Shown one piece after another: positions 17,500 to 26,282 of a DNA stretch of 64,000 nucleotides. The notes under the pieces were generated by a model, which saw nothing but the letters and a program-made list of their open reading frames with translations, was not told the DNA's origin and searched no databases. The DNA is taken from the NCBI RefSeq assembly GCF_036013955.1, contig NZ_CP107903.1:9486001-9550000 (forward strand), given 5' to 3'. The position numbers were made by a program, and so were the translations under genes. The stretch's first letter is position 1; each line of letters begins with the position of its first letter. Source of the stretch: Streptomyces sp. NBC_00459 (lineage in GTDB: Bacteria; Actinomycetota; Actinomycetes; Streptomycetales; Streptomycetaceae).

Positions 17500-18061
17500 G
17501 TCGGAATGTTGCCACAGGGCTGCACCTGTGCAGAGGTTCTTGTCTGTTTGGAGCCTTCAAGTCGGTGATTCGAGGCTGTGAGGCGGATGCTGGTCAGGTC
17601 CTGAGGAAAGGACGTGACTCCCATGAGCACGCGGCTGGTGCCGACGGCAGCCTGCATCGGCACCTTCGTCCTGCTGATGCACCTCACCACGACGGGCGTG
17701 GCGCCACCCCACCGGGCGACGCTCCCGCACACCGGTCTCTCCCGCATCCAGTGGGTGGTCGGCGACGTGGCCCCGGTGCCCGCAGCAGTGCTTGTGAAGG
17801 TTTGCGGGTGGGCCGTCCCAAGGGACGTCGCAGCCGCCCAATGACCACCGGGCCGAACACCACCGATGCCGAGTTCCCCTTCAACAGCGTCGGTTCCCGT
17901 GCCGGGCCGCGCGTCCATCAGACCACGTTCCGGACCGGGTCGAGACCGGCAGCGCAAGCCGCGGCGGATGCCGCGACCACCGACACCCGCGGGACGCAAC
18001 CGGCCGCGTCCCGTGGCGGGGGCCCTGAACCCCTTCCCCCAACAGAAAGCGGAGAGTTTCC
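17500..18061. other. Gap between Lrp and MFS genes, holding an MFS remnant
   Basis: The 562 nt contain the divergent promoter of the Lrp gene, the MFS fragment at 17623-17844, and about 215 nt after it without a convincing gene. The last 20 nt carry GGAGAG before the MFS start at 18062. Confidence 0.5.
17623..17844 (+). pseudogene. N-terminal fragment of a decayed DHA2-type MFS transporter
   Basis: From an ATG with GGAAAGGA upstream, the first 60 residues follow the N-terminus of EmrB/QacA-type exporters with substitutions: TAACIGTFVLLMHLTTTGVAPP matches the TM1 pattern (CLGTFMLLLDVTIVNVALP), and HTGLSRIQWVVGDVAPVPAAVL matches the TM2 approach (LQWVVDAYALxLAALL). The frame then loses similarity and stops after 73 codons, against about 500 in the family. 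It is probably a former exporter next to its Lrp regulator, now superseded by the intact MFS gene. Confidence 0.6.
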
Positions 18062-19687
18062 GTGAACGTCACCACACCGGCGAGCAGGTCGACGGACAGG
18101 CGGGCGGCCACCATCGTCATGGCCTGCCTCGGCGTGTTCGTCGCCTACCTGCCCATCACCACGGTCGCCGTCAGCCTGCCCGCCATCCAGCGGGCGCTGG
18201 ACACCTCGACCGCCCAGCTGTCCTGGGTCCAGGACGCGTTCGTCCTGCCCATGGCCGCCTTCATCCTCACTGCCGGTCTCTTCGGTGACGTCCACGGCCG
18301 TAAGAAGGTCTACCAGGCAGGCCTGTTCCTCAGCGCCGTCGGGGCGACGGTCGCCCTGTGCGCGCACAACATCCAGACCCTGTGGGCCGGTCAGGCCCTG
18401 GCCGGTCTGGGCTCGGCCGCGCTGCTACCGACCACATTGGCGCTGATCAGCCACGCGGTGCCCGACTTCCGCGAGCGCGGCAAGTTCATCGGCATGTGGG
18501 CCATGGCCCTGCTCGCCGCCCTGGCCGTCGGCCCGGTCATCGCCGGCGTCATCCTCGACCACTACTCATGGCGCTGGATCTACGTCCTGTCCGTCCCTCT
18601 CTCGCTGCTGGCCATGGCCGTCGCCACTCCACTGCTGACCGACTCCCGCGCCCCGCACGGACGCAAACTCGACTGGCCCGGCCAGATCACCGCAGCCGTC
18701 GCCGTCACCGCCCTGGTCTACGGCGTGATCGAGGGCGGCGCCGACTCCTTCACCGCACCGAAGGTGATCGCCGCCCTCGCCCTGGGCGTCGTCGCGCTGA
18801 TCGCCTTCATCGTCGCGGAGAAGCGCAGCGAGAGCCCCATGCTGGACCTGGCGGTGTTCCGCAGTGCGGCCTTCACCGCCACCGCCCTGATCGCCATGAT
18901 CACTTTCCTCGGACTGATCGGCTTCTTCTTCGTCCTCAGCCTCTACTTCGGCATGGTCCAGCAGCTCGGCACCCTGGAAGCAGGCGCCCGCCTGCTGCTC
19001 GTCCCGGTCGCCGCGATCGTGTCCGGAGCACCGGCCGGACGGCTCATGCACCGTGTCCCGGCCCGCTGGATGATCACTGCCGGCCTGCTGCTGATCGCCG
19101 CCTCCCTGCTGGCCATGACCAACCTCGCCGCCGACACCTCCTACGGATCCATCGCCTGGCGGCTGATCGTGCTGGGCGTCGGACTCGGCCTGGTCACCAC
19201 GCCGATGACGGCCACCGCCGTCGCCTCCGTACCGCACCACCTCGCGGGCATGGCCTCGGCCGCCAACAACGCCTTCCGCCAGGTCGGCGGCGCACTCGGC
19301 CCGGCCGTCCTCGGCGCCCTGCTGTCCACCCGCGCCGTCCACACCCTGCCCGGCCACCTCGCCGACGCCGGAGTGAGCGGCACCCAGGCCCACACCATCC
19401 TCGCCACCGCGAAGGACGGCGGCCTGGGCGCGGTCGCCGGCATGAACCTCGGCTCCACCGCGGGTCAGGTCTACGGCGCCCTGGGCGACTCCCTCATCGA
19501 CGGCATGCGGCTGTGCCTCGTCGTCGCCGCGGTGCTGGTATTGATCGCCGCCGTATGCGCGGTCACCCTCCTGCGCCGGCCCAGGCAAACCGCAGAAGGT
19601 GCGGTGAAGGCCGCCGATACGGCACAGCGGGGCCGCGGTCCGGAAGCCTCCGCGGAGAAGGCCCAGGCGGGCTCCCCGCGCGGCTGA
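18062..19687 (+). CDS. MFS drug/metabolite exporter, DHA2 (EmrB/QacA) family
   Basis: 541 residues from a GTG (GGAGAG 8 nt upstream). Fourteen membrane segments are expected for DHA2. Seen here are the TM1 motif D/N-type CLGVFVAYLPITTVAVSLPAI, motif A GLFGDVHGRKKVYQAGL (loop 2-3), and motif C-like GPVIAGVILDHYSWRWIY in TM5. It would expel small hydrophobic compounds by proton antiport. It follows the divergent double-length Lrp regulator, which is a common regulator-exporter pairing; the substrate cannot be inferred. The C-terminal 35 residues are a charged cytoplasmic tail. Confidence 0.9.
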   Translation: MNVTTPASRSTDRRAATIVMACLGVFVAYLPITTVAVSLPAIQRALDTSTAQLSWVQDAFVLPMAAFILTAGLFGDVHGRKKVYQAGLFLSAVGATVALCAHNIQTLWAGQALAGLGSAALLPTTLALISHAVPDFRERGKFIGMWAMALLAALAVGPVIAGVILDHYSWRWIYVLSVPLSLLAMAVATPLLTDSRAPHGRKLDWPGQITAAVAVTALVYGVIEGGADSFTAPKVIAALALGVVALIAFIVAEKRSESPMLDLAVFRSAAFTATALIAMITFLGLIGFFFVLSLYFGMVQQLGTLEAGARLLLVPVAAIVSGAPAGRLMHRVPARWMITAGLLLIAASLLAMTNLAADTSYGSIAWRLIVLGVGLGLVTTPMTATAVASVPHHLAGMASAANNAFRQVGGALGPAVLGALLSTRAVHTLPGHLADAGVSGTQAHTILATAKDGGLGAVAGMNLGSTAGQVYGALGDSLIDGMRLCLVVAAVLVLIAAVCAVTLLRRPRQTAEGAVKAADTAQRGRGPEASAEKAQAGSPRG

Positions 19688-20358
19688 CCGCGCACCGGGG
19701 CCGGGTCGCCGCCCGCGTCGGTCATACCGAGCCGCGGACGACGACCCGGCCCCGCGCCCGCCCCCGGGCCGGGTCGCCAACATCGAGCCCGAGGAATCCT
19801 CGTGCGGCGGGCGACGCTGCCGAGGGCCTCGGCGTCGGTGTGCGGGGCGGCCAGGACAACAGCGCCTCGCCCACCTGCGCGCTCCGTCCCTCGCCGTCCG
19901 GCGGATCGGCAGAAATCGGCCCGTCGCGGCGGGCGCCGATCACCACCGCGTCAGGCATGACCGCCGTTGGCGCCGAGAGCTGCCGCCCTGCGCCGGTTCC
20001 GGAGGACTTCCGGCGCCTCGGCCCGCTCCTGGGAGTCCTGCCTCGCTTCGCAGCCAAGCGCTCCTTCAGGTGCACGTGAACCCGAGGCGAAACGAACTCT
20101 GCCCATGACTTCGGATCACCGGCAGCGCCCCGTGGTGTCGGGCGCGCTCGGTCGGTTGCAATGCCCGGGTGGAGACATGGTGGTGGGAGACGTTGCCGGC
20201 GTCGGTGCGTGAGCAGGTGAACGGTCTCGTGCCGCACGCTGACTGCCTCCCCTTGGTCACTGTGCGGACGAGCAGGTAGGCCGACACCAGTGCGGGAAGA
20301 CGCGCCATCTGACTTTCCCCGCCCGGCCCGTGTACTTACTTGCCGGGTTGACACCGCA
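19688..20358. other. 671-nt stretch without a convincing gene
   Basis: No frame with normal codon bias and a start signal. On the minus strand around 19830-19970 a short peptide (DAVVIGARR, then VGEALL) recalls the end of universal stress proteins, followed by nonsense-like sequence; this might be a decayed USP gene. The rest shows nothing I can identify. Confidence 0.35.
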
Positions 20359-20916
20359 TCAGGCGGCCAGCTGTGGCTGTGAGCCGTTCGCCCAACTCGT
20401 GTGCGCTGAGTGCCGCGTCCCCGTGGGAAGGGACACGTCCGCTGTCCCGTGCTGCGCCAGTGATCGTGCGGTCCGGGTGCGGCGGCCGGCGAAGACGTAG
20501 ACGCGAAGAATGGTGAAGCGGCCGATGCCGGCGAGGCCGGAGGCACTGAGGTAGAGGATCTGCTCGGTCAGCAAGGCGGGGGAGGACTGCACCAGATGCA
20601 GCACGTAGACCGCGGCGCCGGTCGCCAGGTAGGCGGCGGACGCCGAGCCCGCGGACTGCCAGTGCTCCCGCCGCCCGGCGCGGCGTCCTTTGGCGAAGGT
20701 GAAACGGGCGTGGAGTTCGGTGCACAACAGGGTGGAGGCGACAGTGATGATCGCGTTCGCCACCGCCCAGGGCATGGTCGTGGCCAACAGCGGTACCGCG
20801 AGGCTGGAGAGGACTCCGACGCCACCTCCGAAGATGACGAACCGAATGAAGGAGGCGATGGGCCGAGGGGCGGCCGGGGTCGCCGTCTCGGGCTGCTGTG
20901 CGAGCAGCGCCTTCAT
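20359..20916 (-). CDS. GtrA-like integral membrane protein
   Basis: 185 residues from the ATG at 20916 (AAAGGAG upstream). After about 20 polar residues there are four membrane segments: FIRFVIFGGGVGVLSSLAVPLL, WAVANAIITVASTLLCTEL, YLATGAAVYVLHLVQ and YLSASGLAGIGRFTIL. The opening (RFVIFGGGVGVLSS) and the basic HARFTFAKGRR loop are typical of the GtrA/DPMS family, whose members help flip or modify undecaprenyl-linked sugars or cell-wall polymers. It starts 14 nt after the DUF4097 gene and must be in the same operon. The polar C-terminal 40 residues are not conserved in the family. Confidence 0.8.
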   Translation of the reverse strand: MKALLAQQPETATPAAPRPIASFIRFVIFGGGVGVLSSLAVPLLATTMPWAVANAIITVASTLLCTELHARFTFAKGRRAGRREHWQSAGSASAAYLATGAAVYVLHLVQSSPALLTEQILYLSASGLAGIGRFTILRVYVFAGRRTRTARSLAQHGTADVSLPTGTRHSAHTSWANGSQPQLAA

Positions 20917-20930
20917 GGTGGGTGCTCCTT

Positions 20931-21602
20931 TCAGAGGCTGCGGGCGGTGATGTCGCCGTAGTTGGTGGTGGCGTGGATGTTGAGCTGGGCGGCGGCGCCG
21001 TCGGTGTTCTGGAGTGCGTTGTCGATACGGCCGTAGGCGGTGCCGGCGTCGAGGGTCGCGGAGACTCCGCGGGCTGCGCCGACCGAGATCTCGCCTGCCT
21101 CGGTGCGCAGGGTGACCGTGCCGCGTACGGCCTCGGTGATGCGCAGGTCGCCCTTGAGGGTGCGGAGTTCGCCGGGGCCGCCCAGGCGGCCGACGGTGAT
21201 GTCGCCGGACTGGAGGGTGAGGCGGGCGCCGTCGGTCTCGTCGAGCTTGACCGTGCCCTGCGCGCACTCGTAGGTGACGTCGCCCAGGCGTCCCACGCCC
21301 CGGAGTTCGGCACTGGCCGCCTTCGCCTCGACGCGGGAGCCGGCCGGGAGCTGGACGGTGACCTCGACGGCTCCCGACTGGCCGAGGACGCGGTTCTTCG
21401 CCGGTGCGGCCTCGATCCGCAGGACGCCGTCGTCGTGGGCGACCGTGATCCGCTCCGCCGCCTTCGTGTCGCGGCTCGACGAGGCGTCGACGGGCAGGAC
21501 CTCGACGGTGGTGTCGGCGCGGTCGGCGGCGATGAACCGGATGCGGCCCGCGGGGATGTCGAGGACGGCCAGGACCGGGGCGGGGGTGTCGAACTTCTGC
21601 AT
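20931..21602 (-). CDS. DUF4097 beta-strand-repeat protein
   Basis: 223 residues from the second of two adjacent ATGs (GGGAG 6-7 nt before it). The protein is a run of short beta strands (VEVTVQLPAGSRVEAKAASAELRGVGRLGDV, RLTLQSGDITVGRLGG, VTLRTEAGEISVGAARG), the DUF4097/adhesin-like solenoid common in Streptomyces. No signal peptide or membrane helix is present. Function is unknown. In other streptomycetes such genes often follow a small HTH or antitoxin-like gene; here none is seen upstream, only an AT-richer region with repeats. Confidence 0.8.
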   Translation of the reverse strand: MQKFDTPAPVLAVLDIPAGRIRFIAADRADTTVEVLPVDASSSRDTKAAERITVAHDDGVLRIEAAPAKNRVLGQSGAVEVTVQLPAGSRVEAKAASAELRGVGRLGDVTYECAQGTVKLDETDGARLTLQSGDITVGRLGGPGELRTLKGDLRITEAVRGTVTLRTEAGEISVGAARGVSATLDAGTAYGRIDNALQNTDGAAAQLNIHATTNYGDITARSL

Positions 21603-22027
21603 CATGCTCTCCCAGAGCTTCGAATCTGTTGTTTCGAACAATGGAAAAGCTACGTTGCGTTTGAAGAGTCAGCAATGAACTTGGCGTGCGAATTAGTCAT
21701 CAATGCAGGTAGAAGCTGGAAAATCGTTGCAATGGAATCACGTCTAATGCAACGCTTCACGCTGAGGGCGTTGCAATGGGACGTGGTGAACGCTCGGCCG
21801 GATGTCCGCGGACCACGTAACCGGCGGACGCAGTTCACTCGGAGACACGCATACGGCTCGTGCGAGCGGCCCCTGGACGACGGGTCGTTGGGCTCGTGGC
21901 CGGTCCTGGTCCAGAGGCGGGCGAAGATCCTGGTGGAGGGTCGCGGCGTGTGTTGTCGACAGACTCGTCCTCTAACCTCGTGCAGGGACACGGCAGATGC
22001 CGTGTGCACCGCGATGAGGAGGCGTTG
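21603..22027. other. Promoter region of the DUF4097-GtrA operon, with repeats
   Basis: 425 nt, noticeably less GC-rich between 21620 and 21790. It contains TTGTT-TCG-AACAA (21629-21641), close to the DUF4097 start, and three CGTTGCA-type repeats (see next entry). No open frame with Streptomyces bias is present. The right end carries the ribosome site of the gene starting at 22028. Confidence 0.5.
21725..21779. repeat. CGTTGCAATGG direct repeats with an inverted copy between
   Basis: CGTTGCAATGG occurs at 21725-21735 and 21769-21779, exactly 44 bp apart (about four helical turns). The inverted core TGCAACG lies at 21748-21754. Such phasing suggests binding of a multimeric regulator upstream of the DUF4097-GtrA operon; no regulator gene is adjacent. 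Confidence 0.45.
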
Positions 22028-22864
22028 ATGCTCGGAAGGGGTACGCAGTTGCTCGCGGGCGCATTGACCCTGGCCTGCATGGTGCTCGTCGGCCCCAGTG
22101 CACCGAGCGACGCTCTCTTCGCGAGGTCACTGCCTGTCCATGCCGTGAAGGACGTCGTGCCGAACCGGGTCATGACGTGGAACATCTGCAACCCCTGCGA
22201 GGCGAGCAATGTTCACCGGGCGGCGGAGATCGCCAGGTACGCGCCCCAGGTCATCGGCCTGCAGGAAGCGTGCGTGCGTGACGTCGAGGGGATCCGGGAC
22301 TATCTGGAGAACCTGCACGGGCTGGTCTACCACGTCGAGTACGGGTCGGTTCTCCGGAGTTGGGGGCGCTGCGGGGGAGTGCCGTGGAACCCCGGAGGCT
22401 TCGGCCAGGCGATCCTGTCCGCGGCACCGATGACGGACCGCGTGAACGTGGAGTACCCCGACGGCGGATCCGAGGACCGTGGATACATGGCGGTCACCAC
22501 GACGGTGGACGGCCGACCGGTCCGGGTCTTCAACACACACCTTGCCCAACGACGTCAGGAAGCGGTCCGGGCAGAGCAGGCCCGAGTACTTGCCGCAGCT
22601 GTTGCCCGGCACGAGCGCGCCATCGTTCTCGGCGACTTCAACGCGGTGTCGGACGCCCCCGAACTCACCAGGATGTGGGCGCTGGCCGCGGACACGGATC
22701 CCCAGTGCGAGCCGTCGTCGACCGGTATGTGCGAGCCGACCACCGACTGGAACAGCAAGTTCGACTACGTCTTCCTGCGAGGCATTGCTCCGCTCCGCCA
22801 CCGGGTCCAGCCCACCGAGTACTCGGACCACCACATGCTGTACACCGACCTCGATCTGGTTTAG
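22028..22864 (+). CDS. Secreted endonuclease/exonuclease/phosphatase-family protein
   Basis: 278 residues from the ATG at 22028 (GAGGAGG 6 nt upstream). A signal peptide of about 30 residues is followed by the DNase I-like fold: MTWNICNPC, IGLQEACV (metal Glu), VFNTHLAQRR, AIVLGDFNAV and YSDHHMLYTDL (catalytic His at the C-terminal strand). Extra cysteines (NPCEAS, GRCGG, PQCEPSSTGMCEP) suggest disulphides, as expected for a secreted enzyme. It lacks the lectin tail of the related gene at 6.8 kb. The gene abuts a fucosidase remnant: the first remnant codon begins inside the stop codon here, so a deletion joined the two. Confidence 0.87.
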   Translation: MLGRGTQLLAGALTLACMVLVGPSAPSDALFARSLPVHAVKDVVPNRVMTWNICNPCEASNVHRAAEIARYAPQVIGLQEACVRDVEGIRDYLENLHGLVYHVEYGSVLRSWGRCGGVPWNPGGFGQAILSAAPMTDRVNVEYPDGGSEDRGYMAVTTTVDGRPVRVFNTHLAQRRQEAVRAEQARVLAAAVARHERAIVLGDFNAVSDAPELTRMWALAADTDPQCEPSSTGMCEPTTDWNSKFDYVFLRGIAPLRHRVQPTEYSDHHMLYTDLDLV

Positions 22865-23496
22865 CGGCGACTACTACTCCGACATGTCGTCGCTCTCCGC
22901 CCGCGGGGGCTACATCGGGATCCCCGACGCGCCGCTGGACAGGCCGTGGGAGGCCTGCGCCACCATGAACGACGCCTGGGGCTAGGTCTCGTAGAAGGAG
23001 AACCAGTACCGCTCGGTCCAGACCCTGATCCGGGAGATGGTCACCGTCGTCGCGCGGGACGGCAACTACCTGCTCAACATCGGCCCCAAGGGTGACGGCA
23101 GCGTGACCGCCGGATCCGTGACCGCGCTGAACGGCAAGCTCTTCGCCCAAGTCCTCGACTGGCCCACGGGCGGCACGCTGCAGACTCCGGCGGTGTACAA
23201 CACGATCAACCGCGTCTACCTGATGAACAACCCGGCACCAACCTCATCTACTGGGTCAGCGACGGGCAGATCAACGTCAGCGTGCCGAGCACCGCGCCCG
23301 ACGCGAACGACTCCGTGGTCTGTGTGGAGGTCAACGGAATGCTGGCCGTCCTGGCGGCGGCGTCTACCGGCTGGTCTGCGCCCAGAGCGGCAAGGCTCTC
23401 GACAACGGCAACACCAGTGGCGACGGCACCCCGATCATCCAGTGGACCCCCAACGGCGGCGCCCCGCAGCAGTGGAACATGACCAAGGTCGGCTGA
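22863..23496 (+). pseudogene. Decayed GH29 alpha-L-fucosidase with CBM13 tail
   Basis: Three reading frames carry successive parts of one enzyme. First comes GYIGIPDAPLDRPWEACATMNDAWG, then two in-frame stops (TAG at 22983 and 22995), then LIREMVTVVARDGNYLLNIGPKGDG, the GH29 C-terminal hallmark. After a one-base shift near 23232 the linker NLIYWVSDGQINVSVP reads in another frame, and after a further shift near 23350 a ricin-type module (YRLVCAQSGKALDNG ... APQQWNM) reads to a TGA. The N-terminal two thirds with the catalytic Asp are gone. An intact GH29 gene lies at 50.0 kb. Confidence 0.8.
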
Positions 23497-23561
23497 GCGG
23501 CCCCGGGCTGGCGCCTCCAGCTCAGCCACCCCGCAGAAGCGGTGACCTGCTGCCGAGGCGG

Positions 23562-23585
23562 AGGGCCCTCCCATCTGAGGGCCCT
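23562..23585. terminator. Hairpin after the GH29 remnant
   Basis: AGGGCCCTC (23562-23570) and GAGGGCCCT (23577-23585) pair perfectly across a 6-nt loop, 65 nt after the remnant's final stop. It is probably the old fucosidase terminator and isolates the expansin gene. Confidence 0.5.
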
Positions 23586-23831
23586 GGGGTGGAAGCACGG
23601 AGACCACATGGCCGGCGTCCCCGTCGGCCAGACCTCCGCATCGAACCTGACTGCCATGCGTTGTCGGACGAGGAGGGCGCGGGCGGCCGTCACAGAGCCC
23701 GCGCCCGGCTGGTGCTCCGCCCGGCTGTTCATTCCCGGCACCCCATCCGACCAGAGAATCGGCGGCAACCTTTTCGTCACCTGTGGCCACTGAGCAGTGC
23801 GACAGCAACACGATCTTCCGAACGGACGGAC

Positions 23832-24803
23832 ATGCAAGAAACACGCCGGGCCGCGCGTCAGCGCAGGCGCAGACGCGGGTTGATGGTGGGCACCACCGCG
23901 GGGCTGGCCGTCACGGGTCTTCTCGTCTGCCTGGTCATGACGATGCAATCCGACGGCAAGGACGACGCCGGGCCGGCCCCGGCCACGGCCGTGGCCAACT
24001 CCGAGCAGACTCCCGCGCCGACGTCGCCGGAGAGGAAGCCAGCCACAGCCTCTCCGTCGGCCACCTCCGCGACCCCGTCGGCCGGCGCATCCCCATCGGT
24101 GAGCGCCACGACCCCGAAGGCCTCCGTGCCCCCGTCGGCGGCACCGACATCGGCCTCCCCGCGAACAGCCCCTGCCGCGTCGTCCCTCGCCGGACGGATT
24201 CGGCCCAAGAGCACCTATCAGGGAGTCGCTACCGTCTACAAGGCCGGGGTGGGTGACGGCGCCTGCTCGTTCGGTCCGAGCGACGACATGATGATCGCGG
24301 CGATGAACACCACCGACTACGAGACGTCCGCCGCCTGCGGGGCGTACGTGCTCGTCCGCACGGCGAACGGCAACTCCGTCACGGTCAAGATCACCAACGA
24401 GTGCCCGCTGCCCTGTGCGCCCGGGCAACTCGACCTCAGCGAACAGGCGTTCGCCAAACTGGTCCCCGTCTCGACGGGCCGGATCGCCATCACCTGGAGC
24501 CTGCTGAGCTCCGACGCGGTGGGCACGATCTCGATCCGCTACAAGAACGGCTCCAGTCCCTACTGGTGCGGCATCCAGGCACTGGGCCACCGCAACCCGC
24601 TCGCCCGTCTGGAGGTCCGCACCAGCGGTGGCTGGCGCCGACTGACCCGCACCGACTACAACTACTTCCTCTCTCCCGATGGCAGCGGGTGCGGCGGCGC
24701 GATCAGGATCACCGACATCTATGGAGAACGACTGACCGTCAACGGGCTCGCTGTGCGCCCGGATGTCGTGCAGTCGACTGGGGTCCAGTTCGCCCGGCAC
24801 TGA
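23832..24803 (+). CDS. Bacterial expansin-like protein (EXLX1 type)
   Basis: 323 residues. A membrane anchor or uncleaved signal (residues 17-37) is followed by an 80-residue Ser/Pro/Thr-rich linker, a double-psi beta-barrel (about 125-220: GACSFG, ACGAYVLVRTANG, VTVKITNECP, QLDLSEQAFAKL with the conserved Asp) and a second beta-sandwich of CBM63 type (about 225-323: IRYKNGSSPYWCGIQALGHRNPLARLEV, NYFL). Bacterial expansins loosen cellulose-xyloglucan contacts without hydrolysis, and in plant-associated bacteria they help colonisation. It is convergent with the GH12 gene. The long linker would let the two domains reach through the Streptomyces wall. Confidence 0.9.
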   Translation: MQETRRAARQRRRRRGLMVGTTAGLAVTGLLVCLVMTMQSDGKDDAGPAPATAVANSEQTPAPTSPERKPATASPSATSATPSAGASPSVSATTPKASVPPSAAPTSASPRTAPAASSLAGRIRPKSTYQGVATVYKAGVGDGACSFGPSDDMMIAAMNTTDYETSAACGAYVLVRTANGNSVTVKITNECPLPCAPGQLDLSEQAFAKLVPVSTGRIAITWSLLSSDAVGTISIRYKNGSSPYWCGIQALGHRNPLARLEVRTSGGWRRLTRTDYNYFLSPDGSGCGGAIRITDIYGERLTVNGLAVRPDVVQSTGVQFARH

Positions 24804-24817
24804 CCCCGTAGCCGGCT

Positions 24818-24922
24818 CCCTCCGGGTACGGCAGTGGCTTTGCCGGAGGGGGCGAGACTGGCGGGGCATTGTGCGGCTCCGGGGTCCGCCTGTCCGCGTG
24901 GCGGAATCAGGCGGACCCCGGA
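24818..24922. terminator. Two hairpins between convergent expansin and GH12 genes
   Basis: The first is CCCTCCGG/CCGGAGGG (24818-24850, loop 17 nt), 14 nt after the expansin stop. The second is a long cruciform at 24878-24922 with 15-bp perfect arms (TCCGGGGTCCGCCTG) and an inner TCCGC-GTG-GCGGA stem, 13 nt past the GH12 stop. The second can terminate both directions. Confidence 0.75.
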
Positions 24923-24935
24923 AGGTGAACGTATG

Positions 24936-26084
24936 TCACGCAGTTGTGCAGGCAGTGCCGTTGAGAGTGAAGGCGGTGGGCTTGGCGAAGGCGCCGCTGG
25001 AGGAGCCCTGGAACCCGAAGGTCGCCTGACCGCCGGCCGCTACCTCCCCGTTGTGGCCCACATTGCTCGCTGTGACCGCTCCTGACGACCCGGACAGGTT
25101 CGCGTTCCAGGCATTGGTGATCTGCTGCCCGGAAGGGAGGGTGAACGCGAGCTTCCAGCCGCTGACGCGGGCGGAGCCGGTGTTGGTGATGGTGACGTCG
25201 GCGGTGAAGCCGCCCTGCCAGACGTTCGCCCCGTACGCCACCTTGCAGGCCGTGGAGCCTCCGGGGGTACCCGGGTCGCTGGGGCCGCCCGGGTCTCCGG
25301 AGGAACCCTTGTTGACGGTGGAGGAGAACGAGGTCACGGCGAGACCCGTGCCGTTCTGCCACGGCTCGAAGCCTGCCTGAACGCTCGTCAGGTACCAGTT
25401 GTTCTGTGCGAGCCCCCGCGAGACGGTGTGCCGGACGAAGTCCATGACGTCGAAGTTCCAGCTGGTGATCGCCGACGGCGCGACGAACGACAGTACGTCG
25501 TTCATGCCGTTGCTGCCGGACCACACCTGCCAATCGCGCCCGCCCACGCTGGCGTTGCCGACCGGGGAGCCGATGGGCTGGACGGAGCCGACCTTGTTGA
25601 ACCAGAGCATGATCTCGGTCCGGTTGACGCCGTCGGTGCGGGGCGTCGGGTCGAGCCAGATGTCGTACGAGGCGTTGTACGCCGCGTCGTTCACATAGTT
25701 GTAGGAGATGCTGGACGGCGCGCTGGAGATGCCGCTGAGCTGAGCGGGAAGGTTGGTTCCGGGCGAGCAGTTGGTGTAGTGGCAGCCGTTGTAGACGGAC
25801 GGGTAGGACTTCGGAGCGCCGTTCGTGGGGACGGATCCGTCGGCCTGGGTGATCCTGAACCCCGAGTCGGTGACGGCGATGCACTGTGTGGCGCTGGTAC
25901 CCCAGCGGTTGTTCTGAACCACGTAGCGGCCCTGGATGGTCGTTGTACCGAAGGGCTGGCAGATCGTGGTGTCGGCCTGCGCCACTGACGCTGTGGTCAG
26001 GAGCGCGGCGAGTGAGACGAGCGAGGTGAGCAGCGCGCCGAGCAGGCCACGCGCGCTACGGGCATGGTGCGGGGAAGGACGCAT
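24936..26084 (-). CDS. celB: Secreted endo-beta-1,4-glucanase, GH12 with CBM2
   Basis: 382 residues from the ATG at 26084 (AAGAGGAT upstream). The order is signal peptide (1-38), GH12 domain (39-262), Gly/Pro/Ser linker and C-terminal CBM2 (about 282-382, CKVAYGANVWQGGF...LNGTACTT, with surface tryptophans and the terminal Cys pair). Catalytic glutamates are in RTEIMLWFN (nucleophile) and GFEPWQNG (acid/base). From memory the catalytic domain closely follows Streptomyces CelB (TTICQPFGTTTIQGRYVVQNNRWG). It cuts internal bonds in cellulose and mixed glucans. A perfect CebR-type box and a sigma-70 promoter precede it. Confidence 0.95.
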   Translation of the reverse strand: MRPSPHHARSARGLLGALLTSLVSLAALLTTASVAQADTTICQPFGTTTIQGRYVVQNNRWGTSATQCIAVTDSGFRITQADGSVPTNGAPKSYPSVYNGCHYTNCSPGTNLPAQLSGISSAPSSISYNYVNDAAYNASYDIWLDPTPRTDGVNRTEIMLWFNKVGSVQPIGSPVGNASVGGRDWQVWSGSNGMNDVLSFVAPSAITSWNFDVMDFVRHTVSRGLAQNNWYLTSVQAGFEPWQNGTGLAVTSFSSTVNKGSSGDPGGPSDPGTPGGSTACKVAYGANVWQGGFTADVTITNTGSARVSGWKLAFTLPSGQQITNAWNANLSGSSGAVTASNVGHNGEVAAGGQATFGFQGSSSGAFAKPTAFTLNGTACTTA

Positions 26085-26143
26085 GCGGATCCTCTTCCGA
26101 GGGATGGGGGGGGGTACGGAAGATCTCCCACAACTCTTGTGAA

Positions 26144-26157
26144 TGGGAGCGCTCCCA
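26144..26157. promoter_or_regulatory. CebR-type operator of the GH12 gene
   Basis: TGGGAGCGCTCCCA is a perfect 14-bp palindrome identical to the published CebR box that represses Streptomyces cellulase and cellobiose-uptake genes. It sits 60 nt before the start codon, at about +12 to +25 of the predicted transcript. Confidence 0.85.
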
Positions 26158-26175
26158 ATCGAGGCTTCGGCTGGG

Positions 26176-26204
26176 ACTGTAGGCATGGTTCAGGTCCCTG
26201 ACAA
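26176..26204 (-). promoter_or_regulatory. HrdB-type promoter of the GH12 gene
   Basis: Minus strand: TTGTCA (26204-26199), a 17-nt spacer, TACAGT (26181-26176). The CebR box begins about 18 nt downstream of the -10, a position where repressor binding would stop initiation. Confidence 0.55.
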
Positions 26205-26282
26205 GACTGTCGGCATGAACCTGTCCAACCGATTTCGGATACGCAGGTCGGACAGAGGCACCGAGATACGGCGCGCCGACTC

